From Linyphia triangularis (lineage: Eukaryota > Arthropoda > Arachnida > Araneae > Linyphiidae), in assembly GCA_963978545.1 (NCBI GenBank), contig OZ021722.1, positions 1,178,001 through 1,242,000 on the forward strand: DNA of 64,000 nt, given 5' to 3'. The notes below the pieces were generated by a model, which saw nothing but the letters and a program-made list of their open reading frames with translations, was not told where the DNA came from and did not search any database. A program made the translations under genes and the position numbers. Within the stretch, counting starts at the first letter, position 1, and every line of letters starts with the position of its first letter. Below, piece after piece: positions 48,056-58,214 of the stretch.

Positions 48056-48288
48056 TCGCCGGATCCACAACAAACAACACCGACCGGAAGTAGGCGCCCC
48101 ACAACGACCGGAACCATCGCTCGCTTCGGTCGCACTTCCGCTCGTTGGCGGAGGTTCAGGGCCAAGATTTCGCGGATACAGTTTGCTGAGAAATGGGGCG
48201 CGACCCCGGTACTCAAACCGAGGTCAGGGTCTCTGGACACCGGCTCCAAGACCGGCTCCGTTGCCAACTCCCTGCTGCCCTCGCCCAG
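48056..48288 (+). CDS. Candidate N-terminal coding exon of Shaker (Kv1)
   Basis: This GC-rich island sits in AT-rich DNA. A strong donor (CAG|GTGGGT) follows position 48288. A good acceptor (pyrimidine tract then CGCAG) precedes 48056. The only frame that joins correctly to the next Shaker exon (two bases left over, completed by its first base) is open from about 47861 to 48288 and has no ATG, so translation would begin in a further upstream exon. The predicted peptide is rich in P, S, T, R and G and ends SLLPSPR before joining SLPKL. It has no recognisable domain, as expected for the variable cytoplasmic N-terminus of Kv1 channels. The acceptor choice is uncertain and the exon could begin earlier. 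An in-island ATG at 48193 is out of frame with the T1 exon. Assignment rests on splice phase, composition and position rather than on homology. Confidence 0.42.
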
Positions 48289-48339
48289 GTGGGTCCTTTA
48301 CCTTCTGAAAGACCTCCCGGAAGTTCCTATTTCATCCCT

Positions 48340-48990
48340 TCAAAGTCCCTTATTTAAGAAGGATCACTCCCTCGTTATGTTACAATCTTCTAGCACAGTG
48401 CATTTGGATACTACTTCACCTTGGCATTCGATACGGAAAAATCACTTCGCGAAATGATATAAATTGCTTTCATTAAATGTCTGTCTATTATAGATGAAAA
48501 TCAAAATAGCGAAAGATTATTGCAGGTGGTGCCACTGCGTAAGCATTGACGTATGGATTTCAAACCATAAAATGAAGTATATTATACTAAACTTCAACTT
48601 AACTAGACATCACTTAGACGGTAGATCTTTACCGTGCTCATAGGTATTTAATCCATTTTGGCGGAGTGAAGACATAATTCTCGCCAAACGCCTTTTGTTC
48701 TCTACAGGGTTGTGGTTTGGCGAACATTATGCTTTCACGCCGCCAAAATGGATTAAATACCTGTGAGCACTGTGACGATCTACCGTCTAAGTGATGTCTA
48801 GTTAAGTTGAAGTTTAGTATAGACGCTATTTTCGAGTTTCTAATTTATGTCATTTCATGAAGGGATCATTTTCGTACCTACTCGCCAAGTGCCAAGGATT
48901 TGTACAGAGAAGTTTCTAAATGAAGATTGTGACATAGCGAATTAATGGAATGATCTTTAATTTGAATTCCTCTTAAGCAAATGATCTTGA
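48340..48990. mobile_element. MITE-B copy with MITE-A inserted
   Basis: CGTTATGTTACAATCTTCTA at the left, then GACGCTATTTTCGAGTTTCT after the MITE-A. The right end is diverged. It lies about 50 bases after the candidate Shaker donor. Confidence 0.8.
48585..48819. mobile_element. MITE-A copy 6
   Basis: TA at 48583-48584 and 48820-48821. Removing it restores the MITE-B sequence TATATTAGACGCTATTTTC. Confidence 0.94.
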
Positions 48991-49010
48991 GTATTTGCAG
49001 GACCTTCCTA

Positions 49011-49242
49011 TACTAAACTTCAACTTATCTTGACATCACTAGACGGTAGATCGTCATGTGCTCATAGGCAATTTATCAATTTTAGTGGCGTGAAAGTATA
49101 ATACTCGCCAAACCACAACCCTGTAGAGAACAAAAGGCGTTTGGCGAGAATTGTGTCTTCACTCCGCTAAAATGGATTAATTGCCCATGAGCAAGGTGAA
49201 GATCTATCGTCTAGTGATGTCAAGTTAAGTTGGAGTTTAGTA
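49011..49242. mobile_element. MITE-A copy 7
   Basis: TA at 49009-49010 and 49243-49244. The preceding GGACCTTCC resembles a MITE-B end. Confidence 0.92.
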
Positions 49243-49244
49243 TA

Positions 49245-50934
49245 GCTATAGAGTTGTCCGATGCAATCACCGGGCCGGTCGGTGTCAATTAAAAATTGGC
49301 CGGTCAGGAAGATATATTTTTTTTTTCAATATAGTCAGTTACCCTCCTGAATATATATGTTTTTATTTTTCCGATGCTCTCAAAACCCAATCATTCCCAC
49401 CGCAACTATTATCTACTACTGAACTATTACTTTAGTTTCAGAGATAAATTTGCAAATAATTAAAAATTGCTTAAAATTTCACATTGCTTTAATTTGATAG
49501 ATTATGCAGTATTTAAAAAATAGGTACAATATGATAAATATTAGTGCAACTATTTACTTTTAAGGTTATATAATCATCGTTCTATGGAAATCAACGTCAC
49601 TCAAGGGAGGCATAAATAGAAGAAATAGAGAAAATTTGATTCAATTAAACTATATTTGTTAAATCAATTCAATTATTAAAACTAATGAATACAAGTATTT
49701 AATTATTGAAATTAATTATTGAATATAAAAATTTAAATAAAATATATTAGTTTATCAAAATTATAAAATTATTAAAATTAATGAATGGAATTAATTTATT
49801 ATTAACAATTATTATTTAAATTTGATCAAGGGTTACTGTGAAAATTTGAGCATCTGAAATCACAGGGCCAACTTTTTGTCCCAGTACGTTTATGCTACGC
49901 AAGTGGAACGAACACCACTGTACTTCACTTTAACATCATTTCGAACTTCGTTCCAAATGTTCTGAGAAGTAGAAACACGTGTTCAAGTGTAAAACGCTTT
50001 CTTGGTGAATATGACGACATGTTCATCATCATACCAAATTCTTCAATTGTAGAATAATCTTTTCCAATGTATGGAAAGGCTTGGGTAATTCTTAGGTTTA
50101 CGTCAGGAATTGTGTTTGGGCTTTTGTTGGTGGACTTTGAATATAACTTCCGCACATGCATCATAACTAAGAGTTAGAACATAAGAAAATCCTATTTTGT
50201 TGCCAAGTTTAAGATTTAAAGACTGTTATTGACATGTTGGACGTGGCAAACAACCAAACAATTCCCTGATTCACTTATAATTTACACTGCTGCAGCTACT
50301 TGTCTGTCTCAAACATTGAGAAATTTGCCAGCCTCCAATTGGATTTTGAATACTTACAGTTGGATTCTAAATAGTAGACTCCACTTCTGGTTTGAAACTG
50401 CACCAAAGCTTTTGGTGCATATTGGCAGAATGTTTACTTGCCTTTCACTTTTGATGCATATTTGATATAAAAAATCTTTGAAAATTACAGAACGAAACTA
50501 ACTTTCGAAATACTTTCTCAATAAAAAAGTATTAAAATTTAGAAAATAAGCTTTTAAATTAAATCGTGTGTAAACAATAAGTATGCATTAGTTACAATCA
50601 CAGTCAAACTGTTTTACACTCATTTCAGTAGAAAAAAATGTGACAAACAGTGGCTTTGAATCAGCTAAAAAAAATGTAAACATTGAAGGGGGCGGGCGAG
50701 TATGATGCCCTTTCCATTAAAAAAAAATAAAAAATTATGCACTTGTAATCATCAGATCAGTTCAAAACTTCGATAGAACAAGGATGAGGTTTCAACGTTT
50801 ATAAAAGTGCGAAAATCAGAAAATCGACATTTTTTGTATTTTTTTATCAAAACAAGGCGTACCAAGTCGCATTAACGTAGTAAACTGAATTGTCTTCGTG
50901 GGATTCTCGCACGGCTATTCTCTTGGATGTGCCT
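49245..50934. other. A/T-rich Shaker intron DNA, no gene recognised
   Basis: A GGCCGGTC-containing block at 49270-49310 could be a transposon end, but no partner was found. The minus ORF at 49925-50164 has no recognised domain. Confidence 0.4.
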
Positions 50935-51310
50935 CTTTGAAAGATGTGATACCACTCTACATTGAGACCAGCTTACTTAAGCTCATTGAATACGCTTCAA
51001 CGATGCGTGAACCGGGTTTACTACGCACTGATTGGCCGATTGGAACGATGTGTGGCCGATTCGTTAAAACTCTTATAGTAACGGTGGTTAGAAAAGTAAA
51101 ATACTAATAAAAATTTAAACTTATGAGTGCTTATTTTCTTTTTGTTATCAACATATATTTAAGTTTGCTACAAAACTAAGTGCGTAAGTTATCAATATTA
51201 GTATAAAAGTTGTGATTTGTCCGGAACTATATCTTGACGCGGAAGGATCCATCTTACAGTTCAAGGCTCGAGTAATGTTGTCCCGAGGTACATCAAGTAG
51301 TTCACTTAGG
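50935..51310 (+). mobile_element. MITE-G copy, diverged
   Basis: Carries CTCATTGAATACGCTTCAAC, TTCGTTAAAACTCTTATAGT and ATATTAGTATAAAAGTTGTG. The right end is decayed and the CRE site is lost. Confidence 0.6.
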
Positions 51311-51646
51311 TAAATAGACAATGACGTACTCACCTTCTCTCAGGTGGTGTATATTCGTAGGGTCTTCTTCGTGTTCCCCTTCCACAGACCGTCCGGAATG
51401 CCTTTTATATGATTTTCTAGTTCATTATTTAACATATTCACTTAAATGTCATCGTATTCTTCTCTTCCACACCCCAAGTAGGCTTTCCTTGAGAGTGCTC
51501 CTGAAATGCCATATTTATTTCAGACATAAGCAATCATAAAGTTACCATAACTACTTGATTTGTTATTGTCATACTTGTACTTTTTGTCATTGTCATCTAG
51601 ATGGGAGGAGATAAAAGGCAGACTCTTAGCTTAGTTATCCTCCTTT

Positions 51647-52604
51647 AACGGCCGTAGTTTCCCGAAACCTCAACCTCGCTACTATAACCCTAAGTACATA
51701 AACTATGGGTTGAGAGCCTTGACCCGGGGTTAAAAAAACGGTTGTCTTCGGGATTTTTCAATGCAGGGCTTATCAGCTCCAGGTTACTAAACTCAGACTC
51801 GAAGGCCAGCTTGCCATTTGTTTAGAAATGTCATATGATTTTCGTTCGCGTAATAGCGCAGCGCTATTAATAGCTGTTCCTTTGGGTTTAGAGGGTTATT
51901 AGCATTACAATATGACTCTAACTTTGATCCAAGTAACCGACAAATTTCCAACGTGGTTTCCTTCGTAAGCCTTGTACCGCTGACGGTTGGTTGTTTTTCA
52001 AATTATCTGGCGCTGTCACGAGGGCTATAATGCGCCGAAACATTCGTCATTAGACAAGCCAACATACATTTACAAACACCCATGCCTAACACGGGACTCG
52101 GAACCCGCAACCTCGCGGTCTAGAAGCTAGCACGCTAACCACTATACCTTGTACCGCTGATGAAAATCCAAGTCATCATATGTAGAAATATAATCCACAC
52201 GTAATCTTTTTTTCCCCCTCCCTACTGCTTTCCAATTTCTCCTAAAACTCCAAGTCAGCTAACAATTTTAAATCATTCACGTTTAACCGAATCTATTATT
52301 AAAGAAGCACCGCAAACGTTTCATTACTTCGCAAAGCAAGAGTCGAGACTACAGCACAAAAATCCTAAACAAACCTAACTAATTTATCCTCTGCCCATGG
52401 TCAGGTTGTGAAATTCAGTCTCAACCGTGCTCGCGATAAGGGTTGACATTAGCTGAGTTTATGAATTCTAGGTTGACATAACTCGGTGTTGATAATAGCC
52501 GAAGGCTACGACTTTCTTTAACCCTAGAGTTGATATCGGTTTTCTGAGGGGTTGATATCCTACAACTCCTGGTTGAGAATTCCGGAAACTACGGCCGTAA
52601 GGCT
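51647..52604. mobile_element. Non-autonomous element with ACGGCCGTAGTTTCC ends
   Basis: The left end ACGGCCGTAGTTTCCCGAAA matches, inverted, the right end CGGAAACTACGGCCGT with small gaps. Both subterminal regions are rich in GGTTGA or its complement (51680-51720; 52430-52590). It is interrupted by SINE-1. No transposase ORF; superfamily unknown. Confidence 0.75.
51984..52147 (-). mobile_element. SINE-1 copy 10 (5' truncated)
   Basis: The direct repeat CTTGTACCGCTGA lies at 51971-51983 and 52148-52160. The first ~12 bases of the tRNA-like head are missing, which fits incomplete reverse transcription. Confidence 0.95.
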
Positions 52605-52794
52605 TCCTGGGAAAGTTTCATCCATTTCGTATTGATGTCTGTTCTACCTAATTTGTCATATTAATTAGATTTATATTTTTAATTTTTAAATTGCCCAGTT
52701 GTTCATAAAAAAGTTAACCATGTATAGTTCAGATTTTTTTTCCTATAGCAACTGAGCATCAAAGAGTTGTATTAAAAATACTTTTCTTGGACTT

Positions 52795-52984
52795 CCCAAT
52801 TCGTTGCACTCCCTATTTTACAATCTTCTGGCCCAGTGCATTCAGAAATTACTATGTAGAAAACCTTGATATTTGGTACGAAAATGATCAAAATAACGTC
52901 TAATATATTTTATATAGCTGGAAATCCATACGTCAATGCATAGGCAGTGGCTCTACCTTGTTTTGCTTTTTTACTTACATTTAC
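52795..52984. mobile_element. MITE-B fragment
   Basis: CAATCTTCTGGCCCAGTGCA and following family blocks. Confidence 0.65.
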
Positions 52985-53640
52985 CCATTCGTATACATAG
53001 AGTAATGAAAGTATATTATTCAGTAAAAAAAAATCGTTTTTTTTTTTTTTTTTTTGCATTTCTCTACGTTTTGAAACATCCTGATTTCAAAAAAGGGATC
53101 TAGAAAAAATGTTTCTCTGTGTGTACTTGGTCAGCATAGCCAAATTTGGTGTACGGGTTGGTGGTGGCACAAGGACCTACTATTAAGGTTTTCGACAAAA
53201 TCGTGCATGCGCATATGGTAGCTGTCATTGAAAAATAATTTTTTTTTCTGAAAAACTAATCGAATAATTTTGATCTAAATCGTTGTGGTAATGTCTCTGA
53301 AGGTGTTCTCAACATTCCCACCTCCGAAATTCCCATAAAAATGCGATAAAAGTTGAAAAACGGGTGTTTTAGACGCAGAACCCTCCCCCCCCCCCCCTTG
53401 AGCACTGACCATCACGATTGATTTCTGTTCTGTCACACCCAAAAGAAAGGACAATGCAATGTCTATGGAATAACATCGCCAATTTAGCCATCTTGGCGGG
53501 GTTTTTTAAGCCCTTGTAAAAACTATCGCCAAAAATATTTTCACACTGGCTATTTTTATTTAAATGAGTGAAAATAACACCATACATTTTAATGCATTGC
53601 CAATATTATAGTGTAATTGAAAGCTGTGCGATGTTCCACA
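52985..53640 (+). mobile_element. Rep-D copy
   Basis: ACGTTTTGAAACATCCTGAT to GTGTAATTGAAAGCTGTGCG. A C-run at 53386-53398. Confidence 0.75.
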
Positions 53641-53800
53641 CACCTTGATTAATTTGCATATATAACAGAGAAACTTTAAATGAAAACAATTTATTTCATT
53701 TCGCGAAGGGGTTATTTTCATATACCTACTCCCCAACCTACTACTTTTCCTACAATATAGTTTCTAAATAAACTGAGCTGAAAGATTGAGCGAGTAATCT
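53641..53800. mobile_element. MITE-B right-half fragment
   Basis: AATGAAAACAATTTATTTCA and TAGTTTCTAAATAAACTGAG. Positions 53801-54150 are A/T-rich with a T-run (54130-54153). Confidence 0.6.
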
Positions 53801-54154
53801 TTTTTTGCAATTTCTTTTCTTCTATTTCAGCGAGGATCAGTTAAACATGCTTTTTTTGCAAATTTTAAAAGTACAAATAATTTGCATATTGGAAGCTCTA
53901 AATATTTCAGACACTCCCTATATAACTTTATTTGTAATTATTATTAATCAGTACCAGTAGAAGTTTCCTATTTTATAAACGTACCCAATTGTACGCCTCA
54001 TTTATTGAAAAAATCTTATCGATTATCTCTTGAAAGTTAATAATGACAAACTCCATTATTCTGCATATCTAGGATCTATAAAGTCTTCCTTTGAATACGA
54101 CGGCACTAGGTTGATTTGTGGACTCAACAATTTTTTTTTTTTTTTTTTTTTTTT

Positions 54155-54410
54155 GTGCAATGACGGCTAGTCAAGCTGAGACCTACAACTTAACGTAGTT
54201 TCCGAACCACAAAGATCACATATATCTAACCTAGGCCCACTTGATGGCTGTGTGGTTAGCGTTCTGGCCTGGCATGACAAAGGTGCTGGGTTCGAATCTC
54301 GTATTAGGCATGAATGTTCGTTGTGATTTGGAATCCACGGTAAGCTGTAGATCCCAGCCTGATTAGTCGTCATTGTGCATAAAAACAGGTTGTTGAGAGT
54401 ACAAACCAAA
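54155..54410 (+). mobile_element. SINE-2 copy with an inverted SINE-2 fragment before it
   Basis: 54237-54410 is a full-length-looking copy (TGTGTGGTTAGCGTTCTGGC; B-box GGGTTCGAATCT; GATTTGGAATCCACGGTAAG). 54160-54225 (CTACAACTTAACG, TTCCGAACCACAAAGATC) is the reverse complement of the family body. Confidence 0.75.
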
Positions 54411-54589
54411 CAACTCATGCGTAATCGCAGTTCAAGTGACGGTTCACGCAATGTTCCAAGTTAGAAAATGCCGGGTTAATAGAACTACTTATAAATGGGT
54501 AAAGAATCCTCAAAAGACAGAAAGCTTTAAAAATTGAAAATAGTTTTTTTTTTTTCTTTCTTTTTTCTAAATTATTTATTTAACTTCGA

Positions 54590-54960
54590 TTTTCTTTGTG
54601 TGTGTGGTTAAAGGACAAATCTGCCGAAACCTAGTTAAAACACTTGCCATCATCTGATCGGGATGAAACTCGGCAGATAGATTCGAAGTCGATGACAATG
54701 TCTTCTCTATCAATATAATCCCATTCAACTGATCATTGTTGAAACTCTTTCCCGTTGCTAAAATTATTTTAAACAGAATGAATAAAATATAATTGGACGT
54801 GAATGCCGCACATTTTGCTCTTAGATGTCAACACTAAGCACACACTGACAATAGAATCGGTACTATGTTATTGAATATAAATATTGGCGATGCATATAAA
54901 GTATTTATATTTAAAAAATATTATAATCCATAAAAACAAAGTTTTTAATATAAAGTTATG
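54590..54960 (+). mobile_element. Rep-E copy with internal deletion
   Basis: GATCGGGATGAAACTCGGCA, GATTCGAAGTCGATGACAAT, ACACTGACAATAGAATCGG and ATCCATAAAAACAAAGTTTT. Confidence 0.75.
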
Positions 54961-55151
54961 CATTTGGATCATGTAAAAGGTCCTGAGTGCAAATTGGTGA
55001 CAATGTCACGTAAAAGTGTTAGTTCTTATTTTAAAATAGTCTTGTTTAATGTAGACTAATTTCTTTTTACCTGTATAATTTTGTTTTTAACAAAAATATA
55101 CAAATTCACGTTGAAAATTAGAAAATAACCTCTTAACAAATTTCTAGTAGG

Positions 55152-55182
<31 letters not shown>

Positions 55183-56559
55183 AGCAGATCTTTTTACAGT
55201 CTCAATATTACTATGTTGTTCTCATTTTTACCATTGTGACTAAAAGTTAATCCCTTGTGTGGTATATGTTTATGTAATGGATTAATTTTATTCTTACCGA
55301 TAAAGACAAGATTTTTTTTTAGACAGCTGTATGAATTTATGAATTTTAATCAAAAACAAGCATTATATCTTGATTAAAAAGTGCTTTAAAAACTTAATTT
55401 GTCTTATTCCGACTCATAAGTGACTCATTTGCAAATTAAAATTCCTAGTACCATTATTTCTTCTCTAGAGAAAAACATGTATCGAAAGTGAATAAATCAA
55501 AATGCCAATTTTTTTTTTTTTTTTTTTTTTTTTATGAAACTAAATTGAAGACCATTCTTTTGATACAAAAATTATAAATACTTCAAAAGCATATAATTAA
55601 AAATTTCAAAGAGCATAATTAACTGCGCTTGACAAGCAACAAAGGCAGCCTATCAGTAATTTGTTACTTTTTGAGAATTGTACGTATTTGGAAGTATTGC
55701 TAAGTAAAAACTAAATTTCGTTTAAAAAAAGTTCACATGGTGCTCTAAATTTTCAAAATTTAAATTTTTTTTTAAAAATTCATCAAATTTCAAATTTTAT
55801 CTTCTTTTTCATTTTTCAATAATTTTTCCTGATTTTTTTTTTTTTTTTTTTTTTTTTAAATGTTTCTAGTAATATACTCTAACATTTTAGGCCTCGGATT
55901 TATAACATGTACAATAGTTTTCGAGAAAAACAATAATTACTTTACCTACAGGTAAAAAAGCGGGTATTTTTCAACATTTAAATTTGTAAAAAAAAGATTT
56001 TATTTTATTCAAAAATCCGTGCCTATCTTTCTCAAATAGATATTAAGCATTACACAAAACAAATTTCATCATCATCAAAACAAAAATTTGATGATGATGA
56101 AACAAAAACCAAAATCAAAACAAAAATCATTTTATTCATATTTGCTGAAGTTTTAGTATTTTGAGTAAGGTAGGGATTTTAAAAATCACGAAATGAGAAA
56201 ACTGTGTTCGAAACATCGAAGGTGCTATCGCAGCAATGCTAAATTTTCCATAAAAATATAATTTTTCCGCAATTGCAGTTATCGGATGAGCTCAAAAACT
56301 TGCCAGAGTAAGGGAGAAGGTTTTCAAAGATTATAAACACGCAAAAAAATATAAATTTATAATTTTTTGTGAAAACAAGGGGTACCATGTCCCCTTAAGA
56401 GTGTTTACAAAAGTAAAATAAATAATAGATAAGATAGTATCTTATCTAGTCCGATCACTTTAATCACCTAGAGCCAAAATGATTTAAAATAGTCTCAAAA
56501 GTATAAAGATTTATATAAATTAGTGAATGATGAGTAAATTTTCCTTTTTTTCCCTCCAG
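54961..56559. other. A/T-rich Shaker intron with poly-T tracts
   Basis: T-runs of 19-26 bases near 55151, 55509 and 55833. No ORF or repeat family recognised apart from the hairpin at 56064-56102. Confidence 0.6.
56064..56102. repeat. Perfect 16-bp hairpin of CAT/ATG repeats
   Basis: TTTCATCATCATCAAA pairs with TTTGATGATGATGAAA around a 7-base loop. Confidence 0.8.
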
Positions 56560-56736
56560 GTCTCTCCCGAAACTGGGCAGCGAGGACCTGGGTGCGCTGG
56601 AACAACAACAGCAGAACAACAACAACAATCAGCAACAACAACAGCAGCAGCAACAGCCGTCTCCCGGCAACTTTGAGCCCATTCCACACGACCACGACTT
56701 CTGTGAGAGAGTCGTCATCAACGTCTCAGGGCTCAG
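56560..56736 (+). CDS. Sh: Shaker (Kv1) exon: Q/N-rich linker and start of T1 domain
   Basis: The acceptor is TTTTTTTCCCTCCAG|G and the donor CTCAG|GTAACT. The exon begins with one base that completes a split codon, then encodes 58 residues starting SLPKL. It contains a run of four Q, five N and nine Q, then [20 protein letters not shown] and the first T1 strand ending VSGLR; the final Arg codon is split. The [18 protein letters not shown] block is characteristic of Shaker-subfamily (Kv1) channels. T1 is the cytoplasmic domain that drives subfamily-specific tetramer assembly. The mixed CAA/CAG and AAC coding repeat is likely to vary in length between individuals. Identification as Kv1 is secure. 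The upstream exon joined to it is less certain. Confidence 0.93.
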
Positions 56737-56754
56737 GTAACTTGTCTCGCTCAT

Positions 56755-57192
56755 TTAAGAGTCCAAGACAATTTCCCCTCAACTCATTAAATACGCTGTA
56801 GGGATGCGCGATCTGGTTTTACTTACTACTCGTTGATTGGCTGCGGAATAATTTTGCATGTGACGTCTCGATCTGAGAGGTGGTGAGCCAATAGTGATTC
56901 GCCAAGTGAGTGACGTCATGAAATAACTCGGTCAAAGCCATAGGATTCGTTAAAATACTTATAGTAACCGTGGTTTAAAAAGTAAAGTATTAAGTAAAAA
57001 TAAAACTAAAAAGTTTTTTTTTTATTTATTTTTTATTTTATCATCATATATTTGAGTTTAATACAAAACTATGTGAGCAGATTATCAATATTACCATGCA
57101 AGTTGAGATTTTCTCGGAAGTATAGCTTTTACGAGGAAGGTTCTATCCTGCAGCGTATTCACAGTGGTCAGGATAAGTTGTCTTGAACTATA
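56755..57192 (+). mobile_element. MITE-G copy just after a Shaker donor
   Basis: The left end GTCCAAGACAATTTCCCCTC is diverged and begins about 20 bases after the exon. The right end is CAGGATAAGTTGTCTTGAAC. It contains GTTGATTGGCTGCGGAATAA, an AGCCAATAG CCAAT motif and a perfect CRE palindrome TGACGTCA at 56911-56918. Confidence 0.75.
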
Positions 57193-57214
57193 GAGGGGGG
57201 AAACATCGCGCAAC

Positions 57215-57560
57215 TTTCAATTACACTATAGTACGGGTTGACTACGTTGAAATTTGACGCGTTATTACCATTTTCATTCATTTGAGAGAGAAAAAGAGGC
57301 CAAAATGACGAATTTGGCGATACAGTCTGGCTCAGTCAGCAACACGAGGGCTATAATGCGCAAAAACATTCGTCATTAGACAAGCCAAATTTACAAACTC
57401 CCATGCCATACACGAGGGACTCGGAACACGCAACCTCGCGGTCTAGAAGCTAGTACCCTTCTTCTATAAGAAACAGAGGAGAGAGCAAAAAAGGTCGTTT
57501 ATGAAGGAAGAGAACTCTGAGTTAAATACTCTTTTTTCAACTTTTTTACACCTTTACAGC
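57215..57560 (-). mobile_element. Rep-D fragment with truncated SINE-1
   Basis: Family sequence TTTCAATTACACTATAGTAC to GAATTTGGCGATACAG, then a SINE-1 remnant, then ACTCTGAGTTAAATACTC. Confidence 0.65.
57328..57454 (-). mobile_element. SINE-1 copy 11 (both ends missing)
   Basis: The middle of the family (GTCAGCAACACGAGGGCTAT to GCGGTCTAGAAGCTAG) lacks both the tail and the A-box end. No direct repeat found. Confidence 0.85.
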
Positions 57561-57649
57561 ATTTTTACAGGTATTTCGGAGATTAAAAACGCAAGTACAC
57601 TTTTGTTGCCCAGATAAACTTCGTTATTCAATCCCTGGCTATTGTGAAT

Positions 57650-57725
57650 TCCAAGGTGGTAATAGAAAGTAGTTTCTAAATGCATTGGGCTAGAAGATTG
57701 TAACATAGCGAGTATAGGGCCTTAC
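57650..57725. mobile_element. MITE-B end fragment
   Basis: AAAGTAGTTTCTAAATGCAT and TAACATAGCGAGTATAGGG. Confidence 0.75.
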
Positions 57726-57741
57726 TCTCTTAAAATGAGGA

Positions 57742-57914
57742 TTGGTTGTTTTCAGATTATCTGGCGCCGTCAGCAACACGAAGGCTATAATGCGCCGAAA
57801 CATTCGTCATTAGACAAGCCAACATACATTTACAAACACCCATGCCTTACACGCGGGAATCGGAACCCGCAGCCTCGCGGTCTAGCACGCTAACCACTCT
57901 ACCGTTTGGTCGGC
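57742..57914 (-). mobile_element. SINE-1 copy 12
   Basis: The direct repeat CTTAAAATGAGGA lies at 57729-57741 and 57915-57927. Positions 57928-58210 after it carry no recognised feature. Confidence 0.96.
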
Positions 57915-58214
57915 CTTAAAATGAGGAAGCAGCCTCAAACCCAAGTAACTTGTCACTTTTTCGTTGGAAGGGGCGTGTCACTTCAAGGACCAAATCGGAG
58001 AAAACAACCCGAGAACAGAAAAAGTTACTCGCTTTTCTACAAGAAAATGTACAAGTATTTTTGGAAAGAAATTGATTCTTCCGAATTAAAGATTTCGGAG
58101 AATTTTGGGAAAACCTTCGAATACAAATTCATTACAAAAAAATAATTAACAGGGAAAAAGTCGAGGGTTTAATTCGGCGAAAGATTAAGAGATTCGAGTG
58201 AACAATTAAGAGAA

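Noticed and set aside
47784..48308. 174-codon ORF and minus-strand ORFs over the GC-rich island
   Set aside because: Wrong phase for joining the T1 exon. Arg/Pro-rich translation in several frames is typical of GC-rich DNA.
56495..56695. Minus-strand Leu/Val-rich ORF resembling a membrane protein
   Set aside because: Antisense of the CAG/CAA repeat in the Shaker exon.
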